Below, one piece after another: positions 43,856 to 53,029 of a stretch of 64,000 nucleotides of DNA. Position 1 is the stretch's first letter; every line of letters starts with the position of its first letter. The DNA is from Candidatus Aalborgicola bjergmarkensis (GTDB lineage Bacteria > Pseudomonadota > Gammaproteobacteria > Burkholderiales > Burkholderiaceae_C): assembly GCA_016708725.1 (NCBI GenBank), contig JADJFE010000015.1, forward strand, positions 56,464 to 120,463, written 5' to 3'. Below the pieces are notes generated by a model, which ran no database searches, was not told the DNA's origin, and saw only the letters and a list, made by a program, of their open reading frames with translations. The position numbers were made by a program, and so were the translations under genes.

Positions 43856-45318
43856 ACACCATGAAATCCCAGGCTTGGAACAAATTCTGGGGCTTGGCAG
43901 CCGTCTTGTTGCTCTTGCTCTGGGGCTTGGGCCAGATTTCCGATCTGGTGGCGCAACGCCAGGATCAACGCCAGGTTGCCATACAAAGCATTGCACAAAG
44001 TCTGGCAGGCACCCAGACCCTGCTCGGGCCACTGATCTACACGACATGCACCGAAGAATGGAGCGATGACACCAGCAAAAACGATAACAAAAACGACAAG
44101 AAGGGCGAGCCTCAGGGCGACGGAAAAGGCTCCAAAGGGGGGCGGAGAGAATTTAAGCTGATGGCCCCGCCCACCAATCTCGCCATCAAGGGTAGCAGTG
44201 CACTGGAGCCCCGTGCACGCGGGTTGCATACCACGCAGGTTTTTCATCTGCAGACAACTTTGAGTGCGCAGTGGACCGATCTGAACAACCTCAAAGCCGA
44301 GCGCACACACCCCGGTTCGCGCCTGCAGTGTGGCCCGGCCCTGTTGATGCTCTCGGTATCTGACGCACGCGGCATCCGCCAGATTGATGTCAAGCTTAAT
44401 GGGGCAGTGCAGACCGTGCGCTCGGGAACTTCCATGGGCGCTTATCCACGCGGCATCCACACCGTGCTGCCGAGCAACCTGGACACAAACCAGGCACTCA
44501 GCGCCGAGATGCAACTGGAATTGGCCGGTACCGAACATCTGGCATTGGTGCCGCTGGGAACGGCAACACAAATCAGTTTGCACTCCAATTGGCCACATCC
44601 GAGCTTCGGTGGCCAGTTCCTGCCGGTGGAACACCGTATTGGCGACAGCGGTTTTGATGCCAGCTGGCGTGTTTCGGCACTGGCCAGCACCGCGCAGCAG
44701 TCCGTACTGCAGCAACGCAGTCTGTGCTCCAGTTTCTGGGGCGCCGCCCCCGGCGTGGAAGAGCCCGTCAATGCACAAAAAAACCAGGCGTGTGTCGAAA
44801 CCCTGGGTGTCACCTTCGTGGACCCTGGCAACACCTACGCCCTGTCCAACCGCGCCACCAAATACGGGATATTGTTCATTACACTGACCTTTGTAGCGGT
44901 GGGTTTGTTTGAGCTGATGCGTGCGCTGCGCGTGCATCCGATTCAATACCTGCTGGTCGGCGCGGCAATCAGCGTTTTCTTTCTGCTGCTGGTCAGCCTT
45001 TCCGAACAACTGGCATTTGGCAGCGCCTACGCCATCGCCGCAACCGCCTGCGTCTTGCTGCTGACCTATTACGCCAGCCACATCCTCAGAAGCTGGAAGC
45101 ACGGCCTGCCGTTCGGTGCTGGCATCGCCATACTGTACGGTTTGCTGTACGTATTGCTGCAACTGGAGCAAAAAGCGCTGGTGGTGGGGGCCATTGCGCT
45201 GTTCCTGGTACTCGCCCTGGTCATGACACTCACGCGCAAGGTGGACTGGTACGCCCAGCTACAAACGCCTGGGGGCGTTACACCAACGCCCGTTGTTCCG
45301 CCAAGCGCTGATGTGTGA
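43852..45318 (+). CDS. creD: CreD-family inner membrane protein
   Basis: 488 residues. One N-terminal transmembrane helix (WGLAAVLLLLLWGLGQISDL), a periplasmic domain with SLAGTQTLLGPLIY and ALVPLG, and a C-terminal cluster of about six helices (YGILFITLTFVAVGLFELMRAL). This is the CreD/Cet family, named for colicin E2 tolerance and linked to beta-lactam and envelope stress. An Asp/Asn/Lys/Gly-rich insertion (about residues 69-100) is unusual and looks disordered. No CreB/CreC pair is adjacent. ATGA overlap with the SEC-C gene. Confidence 0.85.
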   Translation: MNTMKSQAWNKFWGLAAVLLLLLWGLGQISDLVAQRQDQRQVAIQSIAQSLAGTQTLLGPLIYTTCTEEWSDDTSKNDNKNDKKGEPQGDGKGSKGGRREFKLMAPPTNLAIKGSSALEPRARGLHTTQVFHLQTTLSAQWTDLNNLKAERTHPGSRLQCGPALLMLSVSDARGIRQIDVKLNGAVQTVRSGTSMGAYPRGIHTVLPSNLDTNQALSAEMQLELAGTEHLALVPLGTATQISLHSNWPHPSFGGQFLPVEHRIGDSGFDASWRVSALASTAQQSVLQQRSLCSSFWGAAPGVEEPVNAQKNQACVETLGVTFVDPGNTYALSNRATKYGILFITLTFVAVGLFELMRALRVHPIQYLLVGAAISVFFLLLVSLSEQLAFGSAYAIAATACVLLLTYYASHILRSWKHGLPFGAGIAILYGLLYVLLQLEQKALVVGAIALFLVLALVMTLTRKVDWYAQLQTPGGVTPTPVVPPSADV

Positions 45319-45390
45319 TGAAATTTTGATGCAAATAGGCTGTAGGCCATATGGAATGTGCGGGGTATGGTGTTAAATGTATAGCACAAA

Positions 45391-45414
45391 ACCCATGAAC
45401 CCATGAACCCATGA
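45391..45414. repeat. 8-bp tandem repeat upstream of the DUF1016 gene
   Basis: Three copies of ACCCATGA, ending 9 bases before the ATG at 45424. Confidence 0.9.
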
Positions 45415-45423
45415 AACGATGTA

Positions 45424-46491
45424 ATGAGTAATCTCCCCGTCAACGCCCAGCCTGATTTGTACCAAGGCATTCGCGACCTGCTGTTGGCCGCCCGCACGCA
45501 GGTGCGTCAAACCGTCAACGCGGCAATGGTGCAAACCTATTGGCAGATTGGTCGCTTGATTGTGGAGGATGAACAAGGCGGCGAGCAGCGGGCAGAGTAT
45601 GGCAAGCGGGTGTTGCCCGAGTTGGCGAAACGGCTCACGCATGAATTTGGCAAGGGTTTTTCGGCACCCAGTCTCTGGAGTTACCGACAGTTTTACTTGG
45701 AGTTCCCAATTCTCTCGACAGTGTGGAGAGAATTGAGCTGGTCTCATTTCAGAATGCTTTCGCGCGTCAAAGACGCGCAAACCCGCGCTTGGTACGCCAA
45801 TGAAGCCGTTAGCCAGGGTTGGAGTGTGCGGGCGTTGGACAGACAAATCAGCACGCTGTTTTATGAGCGCCTGCTAGGCAGCCAAAACAAGGCCGGGGTC
45901 AACGCCGAAGCTGTTGCGTTGATTTCCCGCGATTCGCCCCACGACCCGCGTGACTTCATTCGTGACCCCTATGTGCTGGAATTTTTGGGTGCGCAACCTG
46001 ATGCGTGCCTGTATGAGCAAGACTTGGAGCAGGGCTTGCTCAACCAGTTGCAGAAGTTCTTGATGGAACTGGGCAAGGGCTTTGCGTTCGTTGCTCGCCA
46101 AAAGCACTTGCGGGTAGAGGGCGAAGATTGTTTTGTGGACCTGGTGTTTTACAACTATTTGCTCAAATGCTTCGTGCTGATTGACCTGAAGGTGGGTAAG
46201 CTGGCGCACCAAGACGTGGGGCAGATGGACATGTATGTGCGGGTGTTTGACGAGCAGATGCGCAGTGAAGGAGATAATCCGACACTTGGCCTTATTTTGT
46301 GCTCCGAGCGCAATGCGGCTGTAGCCAAGTATTCTCTGCTGGCGGACAAGGCCCAACTTTTTTCCAGCAAATACCAACGGTTGATGCCGACCGAGGCAGA
46401 GTTGCGCGCTGAACTTGAGCGAGATCGCGCTTTATTGGAAAACGCACGAGCCTCCGTCCAAGCCGATGAGCAAGGTGGGGAATGTGATTGA
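45424..46491 (+). CDS. DUF1016 / YhcG-type PDDEXK nuclease
   Basis: 355 residues. An N-terminal DUF1016 helical domain (ARTQVRQTVNAAMVQTYWQIGRLI) and a C-terminal PD-(D/E)XK nuclease domain (DCFVDLVFYNYLLKCFVLIDLKVGK, about residues 235-262) with acidic and Lys catalytic residues in place. The family includes YhcG and nucleases found in mobile or defence settings, and in Cas-adjacent islands. Here it lies alone between creD and the ATP-grasp gene, with repeat-rich flanks. No helicase or toxin partner is adjacent. Confidence 0.85.
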   Translation: MSNLPVNAQPDLYQGIRDLLLAARTQVRQTVNAAMVQTYWQIGRLIVEDEQGGEQRAEYGKRVLPELAKRLTHEFGKGFSAPSLWSYRQFYLEFPILSTVWRELSWSHFRMLSRVKDAQTRAWYANEAVSQGWSVRALDRQISTLFYERLLGSQNKAGVNAEAVALISRDSPHDPRDFIRDPYVLEFLGAQPDACLYEQDLEQGLLNQLQKFLMELGKGFAFVARQKHLRVEGEDCFVDLVFYNYLLKCFVLIDLKVGKLAHQDVGQMDMYVRVFDEQMRSEGDNPTLGLILCSERNAAVAKYSLLADKAQLFSSKYQRLMPTEAELRAELERDRALLENARASVQADEQGGECD

Positions 46492-46703
46492 CCTCTCCCC
46501 CACCCAAGTTTCCGACTGCCTTGCTGCTTGGGTTGCTGGACTTGGCGCATTCATTATCTTTTGGCTTGGATAATGAAAATGAAAATTATGAAAAACATTT
46601 GTAAATCAATTGGTTGCGAATGTATCCATTATCAAGTCGACTTCCCTGCAGTACAGCCCGGCATGAACAACAGCGCATTGAACCCCCCTACAAAGACCGC
46701 CGC

Positions 46704-47990
46704 ATGACACTGGAAACCACCCTTAACCATGGCTGCATCTGCCACACGCTGGATGCGCGCCGCTTGCGTGCACAGCTGGAAAGTGATCCGACTCTGGCCG
46801 GGCTGGCGCAGCATATCGCGCAGACCCGGCCCCATCTGTTTTCATCCACTGCGGTTTTTCTGTCGCAAAACACATTTGACACCATCGTTGCAACCGTGGC
46901 CGCTATCGAGCGTGTCGCGGCGTTGCCAGCGTACCGCACAGCTGCACTGGCGCGTGCCCCTGGCATCGCACAGCACGCCTTTGGCCCCTTGGGGGTGCAC
47001 ATGGGCTATGATTTTCATGTGAGTGCCGAAGGCCTCCGGTTGATTGAAATCAACACCAACGCTGGCGGAGCGCTGCTCAATACGGCCTTGGCGCGGGCGC
47101 AAAAAGCATGTTGTAGTTCCATGGAGCAGGCTTTTGCGAGCTACACCCCGCTGGACACGCTGGAGCAGACCTTCATGGACATGTTCCTGCAGGAGTGGCA
47201 CGCCCAGCGGGGCGATCAGGTGCTGCGCTTCGTGTTGATTGTGGACAATGCACCCGACGCACAATACCTGGCGCCCGAGTTCGAGCTATACCGTCAGCTG
47301 TTTGTTCGCCACGGCATCCACGCGGCAATTGCCGACCCTGGCGCACTGCAATGGCGTGAGGGCCGCCTGTGGCAGGCTGACACGGTAGTGGACATGGTTT
47401 ACAACCGTCTGACCGATTTTTATCTGGAAGAACCCGCACACCACGCCCTGCACGCCGCTTACGTCGCCGGTGCCATTGTGCTGACGCCCCATCCCCAGGC
47501 ACACGCCGTGCTGGCCGACAAACGCAACCTGGTCGCCCTGAGCGATGCCGACTTGCTGGCAAAGTGGGGTGTGGGCAGTACAGACCGCGCACTCCTGGCC
47601 GCCGCCGTGCCGTCCACACAGCTGGTTACACCGGAGAACGCCAACAGCCTGTGGGCACAACGCCGCCAACTCTTCTTCAAACCCGTGGCGGGTTACGGCG
47701 CAAGGGCGGTGTACCGGGGTGACAAACTCACACGGCGGGTGTGGGAGGAGATCGTGGCGGGCGGCTTCATTGCCCAGGCGCTCACACCGCCGGGCCAGCG
47801 GCTGGTGCTGGTCGATGGGGAGGAAACCAATTTGAAATTTGATGTGCGCGCCTACACCTACGCCGGGCAGGTGCAACTGCTGGCTGCACGTACCTACCAG
47901 GGGCAAACCACCAATTTCCGCACTCCCGGCGGCGGTTTCTCGCCCATCGTGGGCATCCCGCCGTGGAACACACTACTACGTTATCAGTAG
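46704..47990 (+). CDS. ATP-grasp-like conserved protein, function unknown
   Basis: 428 residues from ATG 46704. IEINTNAGGALLNTAL (about residue 112) and a C-terminal RTYQGQTTNFRTPGGGFSPI are characteristic of a proteobacterial family of unknown role; the LFFKPVAGYGARAVYRG stretch fits an ATP-grasp loop. Relatives include peptide ligases and glutathionylspermidine-synthase-like proteins. The last four residues and the stop are encoded by the dispersed element, so the C-terminus may have been replaced. The 212-base gap upstream is AT-rich around 46570-46610. Confidence 0.65.
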   Translation: MTLETTLNHGCICHTLDARRLRAQLESDPTLAGLAQHIAQTRPHLFSSTAVFLSQNTFDTIVATVAAIERVAALPAYRTAALARAPGIAQHAFGPLGVHMGYDFHVSAEGLRLIEINTNAGGALLNTALARAQKACCSSMEQAFASYTPLDTLEQTFMDMFLQEWHAQRGDQVLRFVLIVDNAPDAQYLAPEFELYRQLFVRHGIHAAIADPGALQWREGRLWQADTVVDMVYNRLTDFYLEEPAHHALHAAYVAGAIVLTPHPQAHAVLADKRNLVALSDADLLAKWGVGSTDRALLAAAVPSTQLVTPENANSLWAQRRQLFFKPVAGYGARAVYRGDKLTRRVWEEIVAGGFIAQALTPPGQRLVLVDGEETNLKFDVRAYTYAGQVQLLAARTYQGQTTNFRTPGGGFSPIVGIPPWNTLLRYQ

Positions 47991-48131
47991 CTGCACCCGC
48001 TTGTCCCACGGGAGCTACAGGCTGATTGGATGCTAAATATAGGCCAAATCGAGGCTAAAAACGTGCCACACAGGCTTGCGGGGAGCAGCTGTAGTGCGAC
48101 TTTGGTGTTTTTAATATCACGGGTGATATGA
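47973..48131 (+). repeat. Dispersed element copy 2, with three 11-bp units, 3' of the ATP-grasp gene
   Basis: 159 bp. Read on the plus strand it has the same order as copy 1 read on the minus strand: CTACTACG, hairpin (GTAGCTGCACCCG with CGGGAGCTAC), three 11-bp units (about 48020-48053), linker, and ATATCAC-GG-GTGATAT (48114-48129). The gene stop codon TAG (47988-47990) lies inside it. Confidence 0.9.
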
Positions 48132-48154
48132 AACTGGACACATCCCTTTGAGCG

Positions 48155-49240
48155 CTACACGCGGCCAAAAGCGAACGCGCTGCGTGACGCCAGCCCTTCC
48201 ACGTGCTCGATCAGGCGCAGCAGGGGCTTGAGTTCGATGTAGCGCGTGCAGGTGGCGTGCAGATAGGCGATGAAGCGCGGGGTGTCGGCCAGGTACTGTG
48301 GTTTGCCATCGCGCAAGGTCAAGCGGGCAAAAATACCGGCCACCTTGAGATGGCGCTGCAACCCCATCCACTCCACCGCCCGGTAAAACGCACCAAAATC
48401 AGATCCAACCGGCAGATTAGCCTTGCGCGCTTTTTGCCAGTACCGGATGGTGACGTCCAGGCAGAATTCTTCCTCCCAACTGATGAAGGCATCGCGCATC
48501 AGGCTGGCAATATCGTAGGTAATGGGACCAAAAACCGCATCCTGAAAATCCAGGACACCCAAGCGTCCATCGCTGCCGAGCATCAGGTTGCGGGGCATGA
48601 AATCGCGGTGCACGTAGACACCGGGCCAGGCCAGATTGTTCTCAATAATGGTAGCAAAAGTCGCATCCAGCGTGGCGCGTTGCGCGGTATCGGGTGGCAT
48701 GCGCCGGTATTCGCCCATGTACCACTGCGGAAACAATTCCAGCTCACGCAGCAACAAGGCGCGGTCATAGGGGGGCAACACACCGGGGCGCGAAGCCAGT
48801 TGCCACTGCACCAGCATGTCAACCGCTTCCAGATACCGGCTCAAAGGCGCTGGCGCCTGCGGGTCCATGGCTTGCAACAGGGTCTGCGTGCCCAGATCGG
48901 TGAGCAACATAAAGCCGTTGGCCTCGTCCCAGGCCAGCACCTTGGGCGCATGCAGGCCGGCGTCAGCCATGAGCCGGGCCACATGCACGAAGGGCTGGCA
49001 GTTTTCCAGGGTGGGCGGGGCATCCATGACAACTAGGCTGCCCTGGGGCGTATCGACCCGCAGGTAACGGCGGAAGCTGGCGTCAGCGGAAGCCAGCCGC
49101 AAGGTACGCAGGTCCAGCTGCCAGGTGGCTTGTACGCTGGAAAACCAGTCTTCAAACAGTTTCTGGCGTTGCGGATCGGCCCACAAAAGGGATACAGATG
49201 GGGCGGATGGGGCGAAAGTTGGGGGAGAAGTGGTGCTCAT
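48155..49240 (-). CDS. amgK: N-acetylmuramate/N-acetylglucosamine kinase-like (AmgK-type) phosphotransferase
   Basis: 361 residues of the aminoglycoside-phosphotransferase fold. Kinase marks: Brenner motif VHRDFMPRNLML (about residue 222) and metal-binding DFQDAVFGPITYD. Together with MurU, AmgK makes UDP-MurNAc from recycled MurNAc and so bypasses fosfomycin-sensitive synthesis. Divergent from lptD; this neighbourhood is common in Pseudomonas and Burkholderiales. The role is inferred from family and context. ATG 49240 is chosen; the frame extends to 49312. Confidence 0.88.
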   Translation of the reverse strand: MSTTSPPTFAPSAPSVSLLWADPQRQKLFEDWFSSVQATWQLDLRTLRLASADASFRRYLRVDTPQGSLVVMDAPPTLENCQPFVHVARLMADAGLHAPKVLAWDEANGFMLLTDLGTQTLLQAMDPQAPAPLSRYLEAVDMLVQWQLASRPGVLPPYDRALLLRELELFPQWYMGEYRRMPPDTAQRATLDATFATIIENNLAWPGVYVHRDFMPRNLMLGSDGRLGVLDFQDAVFGPITYDIASLMRDAFISWEEEFCLDVTIRYWQKARKANLPVGSDFGAFYRAVEWMGLQRHLKVAGIFARLTLRDGKPQYLADTPRFIAYLHATCTRYIELKPLLRLIEHVEGLASRSAFAFGRV

Positions 49241-49273
49241 GGATAATCGGCATTCTACAAAGTCCGACTTTCG

Positions 49274-51679
49274 ATGCCCGTATTGATGTGCCAACCCAAA
49301 CCATGCTACCAACCACGCTTATTGCCCGCGCTGGCTCTGCTTGGCTTTGGCGTTGCGGCCCAGGCACAGACTGCGACCGCCGAACTGGAAGTACCACCGC
49401 TGAAACCCAGTGCACTGCTGCAAGAGGAGATTGCGCCCGAGCAGACCAAGAATGCCCCGTTATTCATACAAGGCCAGCAGATGTGGGGCAGACCTGATCT
49501 GGAAACGGTGGTGGAAGGCGAGGCAGAGCTACGCAAGCCCGGCACCGTGATCCGCGCCGACCGGCTGGAGTATGACCAATCCACGGACCAGGTAAAAGCT
49601 GTGGGTAACGTGCACATCAACCGAAATGGCAATACGTTTGAAGGCCCCGTGCTAGAGCTCAAAATTGATGCCATGCAAGGTTTTCTTGACCAGCCCAGCT
49701 ACCAGTTTTTACAAAACGACGCCCATGGAATGGCCGAACGCGCCGATTTTCTCGATGAGAATCACACCCTGATCTACAACGCCAGCTACACCACCTGCAA
49801 ACGCCAGCCGGGGCCGGACTGGTTGCCGGACTGGATTTTGCGCGCTGGCCGGATTCACCTGGACAATGAGGAAGATGTCGGCTCCGCTGACGATGCGGTG
49901 CTGAGTTTCAAGGGTATACCGGTGTTGCCGATCCCGTCCTTCAGCTTTCCGCTATCCGACCGGCGCAGATCGGGCGTGTTGCCCCCGGTCATCGGCATCG
50001 ACACCTCCAATGGGGTGGAAGTCACCCTGCCCTATTACTGGAATATCGCTCCCAACCGCGACGCCACCATCACGCCCAAACTGATGACACAGCGCGGCGT
50101 GGATGTGGGGGGTGAGTTTCGGTATCTGGAGCGCAGCTACAACGGCACGGTACGCGCCAATTACATGGTTTCCGACCGCCTGACCAGCACGGATCGTTGG
50201 GGCTTATCGTATCTGCATCAGGGCGTGCTTGCGGCGCCGGTGGGCAGCGCGGTGCTGGGAATCAATGTCAACCGCGTCAGCGATGACAACTACTGGCGCG
50301 ATTTCACCGGCAATACAGCCAGCGAAATGACCAATACCACGACCATCGCTGGCGCCGTGGTGACCCAGCGGCTGCTGCCGACCGATGTCGTCGCCGCCTG
50401 GGGGCTGGGGCCATTTTCCAGCTCCGTGCGGATGTTGCGTTGGCAAACGCTGCAGGACGTGCGCGCCCCGATTGTGCCGCCCTATGACCGCGCCCCCCAA
50501 TTCAATGCCCGCTATGCCCAAACCAATCTGTACGGGCTGGATTGGTCGCTGGATGGTGATCTGACACAGTTTGAATCGGATCGGCTGCGCACCCTGCAGC
50601 CCAATGCGCTGCGGAGTCTGGCTGTAGTGGGAGTCAGTCGACCCTGGCTGTCACCCGCAGGGTTCATGACGCCCAAACTGCAGTTGCATGCCACCAACTA
50701 CCAGTTCGACGCGGCATTGGGCAGTGGCGCACGCTGGGCCGATAGCGTGGTGCCTACTTTCAGCCTCGATAGCGGACTGGTATTCGAGCGGGAGATGTAC
50801 ACGCTGGGCCATGACCTGGTTCAGACGCTGGAACCCCGCGCTTTTTACGTCTATACCCCCTACCGCAACCAAAGCCTGCTGCCCAATTACGATACGGGTG
50901 TCAATGATTTCAACTTTGCCACCATTTTTACGGAAAACGCCTTTGTCGGGCACGACCGCATCGCGGACAACAACCTGCTGACCCTGGGGCTGACCACCCG
51001 TTTTCTGGATGCGCAGAGTGGTGCGCAATTCGCCCGCTTCGGCATTGCCCAGCGCTTGCGTTTCACCGACCAGCAGGTGACGCTTGATTCGGTCACGGCA
51101 CCTTCTGTGAGCGGGCTGAGTGATATTTTGCTGGGAGCCACACTCAATCTGCACGACCGCTGGGTGTTCGACTCGACGGCGCAATACAACGCCAAATCCG
51201 ACCGCTCGATACGCGCCATCGTCGGTACGCGCTACAGCCCCGGACGCTACCGGGTGATCAACGCCGCCTACCGGTTTCAGCGCGATTCGAGCGAGCAAAT
51301 GGACGTCAGCTGGCAGTGGCCATTGAACTCGCTATGGAGCGAGGGTGCGCCGGGGCAGGATATGGGTGCCGGGCGCGGACTTGGCGCGGGCCGTTACTAC
51401 AGCGTGGGTCGCCTGAACTACAGCATCAACGAAGGGCGTCTGGTCGATACGATTCTTGGAGTGGAGTACGATGCTGGTTGCTGGTTAAGCCGACTGGTAC
51501 TGGAGCGCATCTACACCAGCACGTCCACATCCACCTCCCGCCTGATGTTTCAGCTGGAGTTTGTCGGCTTTACCCGCTTTGGCATCGGACCGCAAAAGAT
51601 TTTGTCGCAAAATATTTCCCGCTACCAGAACCTGCGCGAGACGGGTAGCACGGTCAGCCGTTTCAACCACTACGATTGA
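49274..51679 (+). CDS. lptD: LPS-assembly outer membrane protein LptD
   Basis: 801 residues. A signal peptide (cleavage near GVAAQAQ, residue 30), an N-terminal OstA/LptA-like beta-jellyroll (TVIRADRLEYDQSTDQVKA, then NVHINRNGNTFEGPV) and a large C-terminal beta-barrel. It inserts lipopolysaccharide into the outer leaflet with LptE. Length is in the normal range. It is followed by surA after 16 bases. Confidence 0.96.
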   Translation: MPVLMCQPKPCYQPRLLPALALLGFGVAAQAQTATAELEVPPLKPSALLQEEIAPEQTKNAPLFIQGQQMWGRPDLETVVEGEAELRKPGTVIRADRLEYDQSTDQVKAVGNVHINRNGNTFEGPVLELKIDAMQGFLDQPSYQFLQNDAHGMAERADFLDENHTLIYNASYTTCKRQPGPDWLPDWILRAGRIHLDNEEDVGSADDAVLSFKGIPVLPIPSFSFPLSDRRRSGVLPPVIGIDTSNGVEVTLPYYWNIAPNRDATITPKLMTQRGVDVGGEFRYLERSYNGTVRANYMVSDRLTSTDRWGLSYLHQGVLAAPVGSAVLGINVNRVSDDNYWRDFTGNTASEMTNTTTIAGAVVTQRLLPTDVVAAWGLGPFSSSVRMLRWQTLQDVRAPIVPPYDRAPQFNARYAQTNLYGLDWSLDGDLTQFESDRLRTLQPNALRSLAVVGVSRPWLSPAGFMTPKLQLHATNYQFDAALGSGARWADSVVPTFSLDSGLVFEREMYTLGHDLVQTLEPRAFYVYTPYRNQSLLPNYDTGVNDFNFATIFTENAFVGHDRIADNNLLTLGLTTRFLDAQSGAQFARFGIAQRLRFTDQQVTLDSVTAPSVSGLSDILLGATLNLHDRWVFDSTAQYNAKSDRSIRAIVGTRYSPGRYRVINAAYRFQRDSSEQMDVSWQWPLNSLWSEGAPGQDMGAGRGLGAGRYYSVGRLNYSINEGRLVDTILGVEYDAGCWLSRLVLERIYTSTSTSTSRLMFQLEFVGFTRFGIGPQKILSQNISRYQNLRETGSTVSRFNHYD

Positions 51680-51695
51680 GAAATTGAGAAAACTG

Positions 51696-53018
51696 ATGAA
51701 TTTTCGGATTTGGGTTCTTGTAACCGGATTAGCCGGATTATTGTGCGGCCTTGGCATTACCCGCACGGGCATGGCGGCCCAGAGCGCACAACCGGCGGAT
51801 CATATCGTCGCCGTGGTGAATTACGAGCCCATTACCCACGCCGAAGTCCGCCTGGCTGTGCAACGGATGACCAAGGCCCTGACACAACGGCGCCAGCCCA
51901 TACCACCGGTGGAAGAGCTGCAGCGCCGGGAGCTGGATCGTCTGATTGATGAACGTGCGCAGCTGCAATTGGCGCGTGAAATGGGACTGCGCGTCGAAGA
52001 AGTGGCAGTGGATCAGGCAGAACAGACGGTCGCGCGCCAAAACAAGATGGACCCGGCGGGTCTGTATGCGTTTTTGGCCAAGGATGGGGTCAGCCGGGAG
52101 CAGTTTCGCAACCAGTTGCGCGAGCAACTGCTGTTGTCGCGTTTGCATGAGCGCGAAGTGGAGGCACGCATTCGCATCACCGATACCGACATCGACAACT
52201 ATCTTGCAGACCAGCAGACCAATACCAGCAGCAGCGACCCGGCAGCCCAGGAAATCAATCTGGCGCATATCCTCATTGCCATTCCTGAGAAGGCCGTCTT
52301 TGCACAAATCATTGGCCGCCAGGAGACAGCACAAAGGGTATTGGAGCGCATCCGTGCCGGAGAGGATTTCGGGGCTTTGGCGCAAGAGTTTTCCGCTGCG
52401 GATAGTGCCAATGGGGGCCAGATGGGCTTGCGCCGGGTTGACCGCTACCCTGAAGCCTTTGTGCGGGCTACGGAAAAACTTGGCGTCGGAGGCGTGTCCG
52501 ACCTGGTACGGTCTGCCGCTGGATTTCACATTCTGAAGGTGATTGAAAAATCGATGCAACTGGTAAAGACCGTGGTGCAAAACCGTGCACGCCATATTTT
52601 GCTACTCACCGACGCTACCCAGCCCCAGGCCGCAGCCATTGCCCGGCTTGCCGACTACCGCCAGCGTATCCTGGCTGGCAAAGCCACATTTGCCAATCTG
52701 GCGCGTGCGCACTCGCAAGACGGCAGTGCTGCGCGTGGTGGTGATCTGGGTTGGACAGCACCGGGCAGCTTCGTACCAGAGTTTGAAGAAGCACTCAACC
52801 GGCTGGAGGAGGGGCAGATCAGCCCTCCGGTGGCCTCACGTTTCGGCGTGCACCTGATTGAATTGCTGGAACGGCGCCGGGTGGAGTTGGGGCCGCGCGA
52901 GTTGCGTGAGGCAGCGCGCCGCCAGTTGCACGATAGTCGTTTTGAAGAAACCTTCACCACCTGGGCCCAGGAGGTGCGCGCACGTGCCTTTGTGGAACTG
53001 CGTGAGCCACCACAATAG
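51696..53018 (+). CDS. surA: Periplasmic chaperone and peptidyl-prolyl isomerase SurA
   Basis: 440 residues. Signal peptide (residues 1-30), N-terminal SurA domain, and two parvulin (PpiC) domains (about 180-285 and 295-395; markers INLAHILIAIPE and ARHILLLTD). It escorts beta-barrel proteins, including LptD, to the outer membrane. ATG 51696 gives a good signal peptide; the frame is open upstream inside lptD. Next to ksgA; the usual pdxA is absent. Confidence 0.95.
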   Translation: MNFRIWVLVTGLAGLLCGLGITRTGMAAQSAQPADHIVAVVNYEPITHAEVRLAVQRMTKALTQRRQPIPPVEELQRRELDRLIDERAQLQLAREMGLRVEEVAVDQAEQTVARQNKMDPAGLYAFLAKDGVSREQFRNQLREQLLLSRLHEREVEARIRITDTDIDNYLADQQTNTSSSDPAAQEINLAHILIAIPEKAVFAQIIGRQETAQRVLERIRAGEDFGALAQEFSAADSANGGQMGLRRVDRYPEAFVRATEKLGVGGVSDLVRSAAGFHILKVIEKSMQLVKTVVQNRARHILLLTDATQPQAAAIARLADYRQRILAGKATFANLARAHSQDGSAARGGDLGWTAPGSFVPEFEEALNRLEEGQISPPVASRFGVHLIELLERRRVELGPRELREAARRQLHDSRFEETFTTWAQEVRARAFVELREPPQ

Positions 53019-53029
53019 CAGTATGTAGT

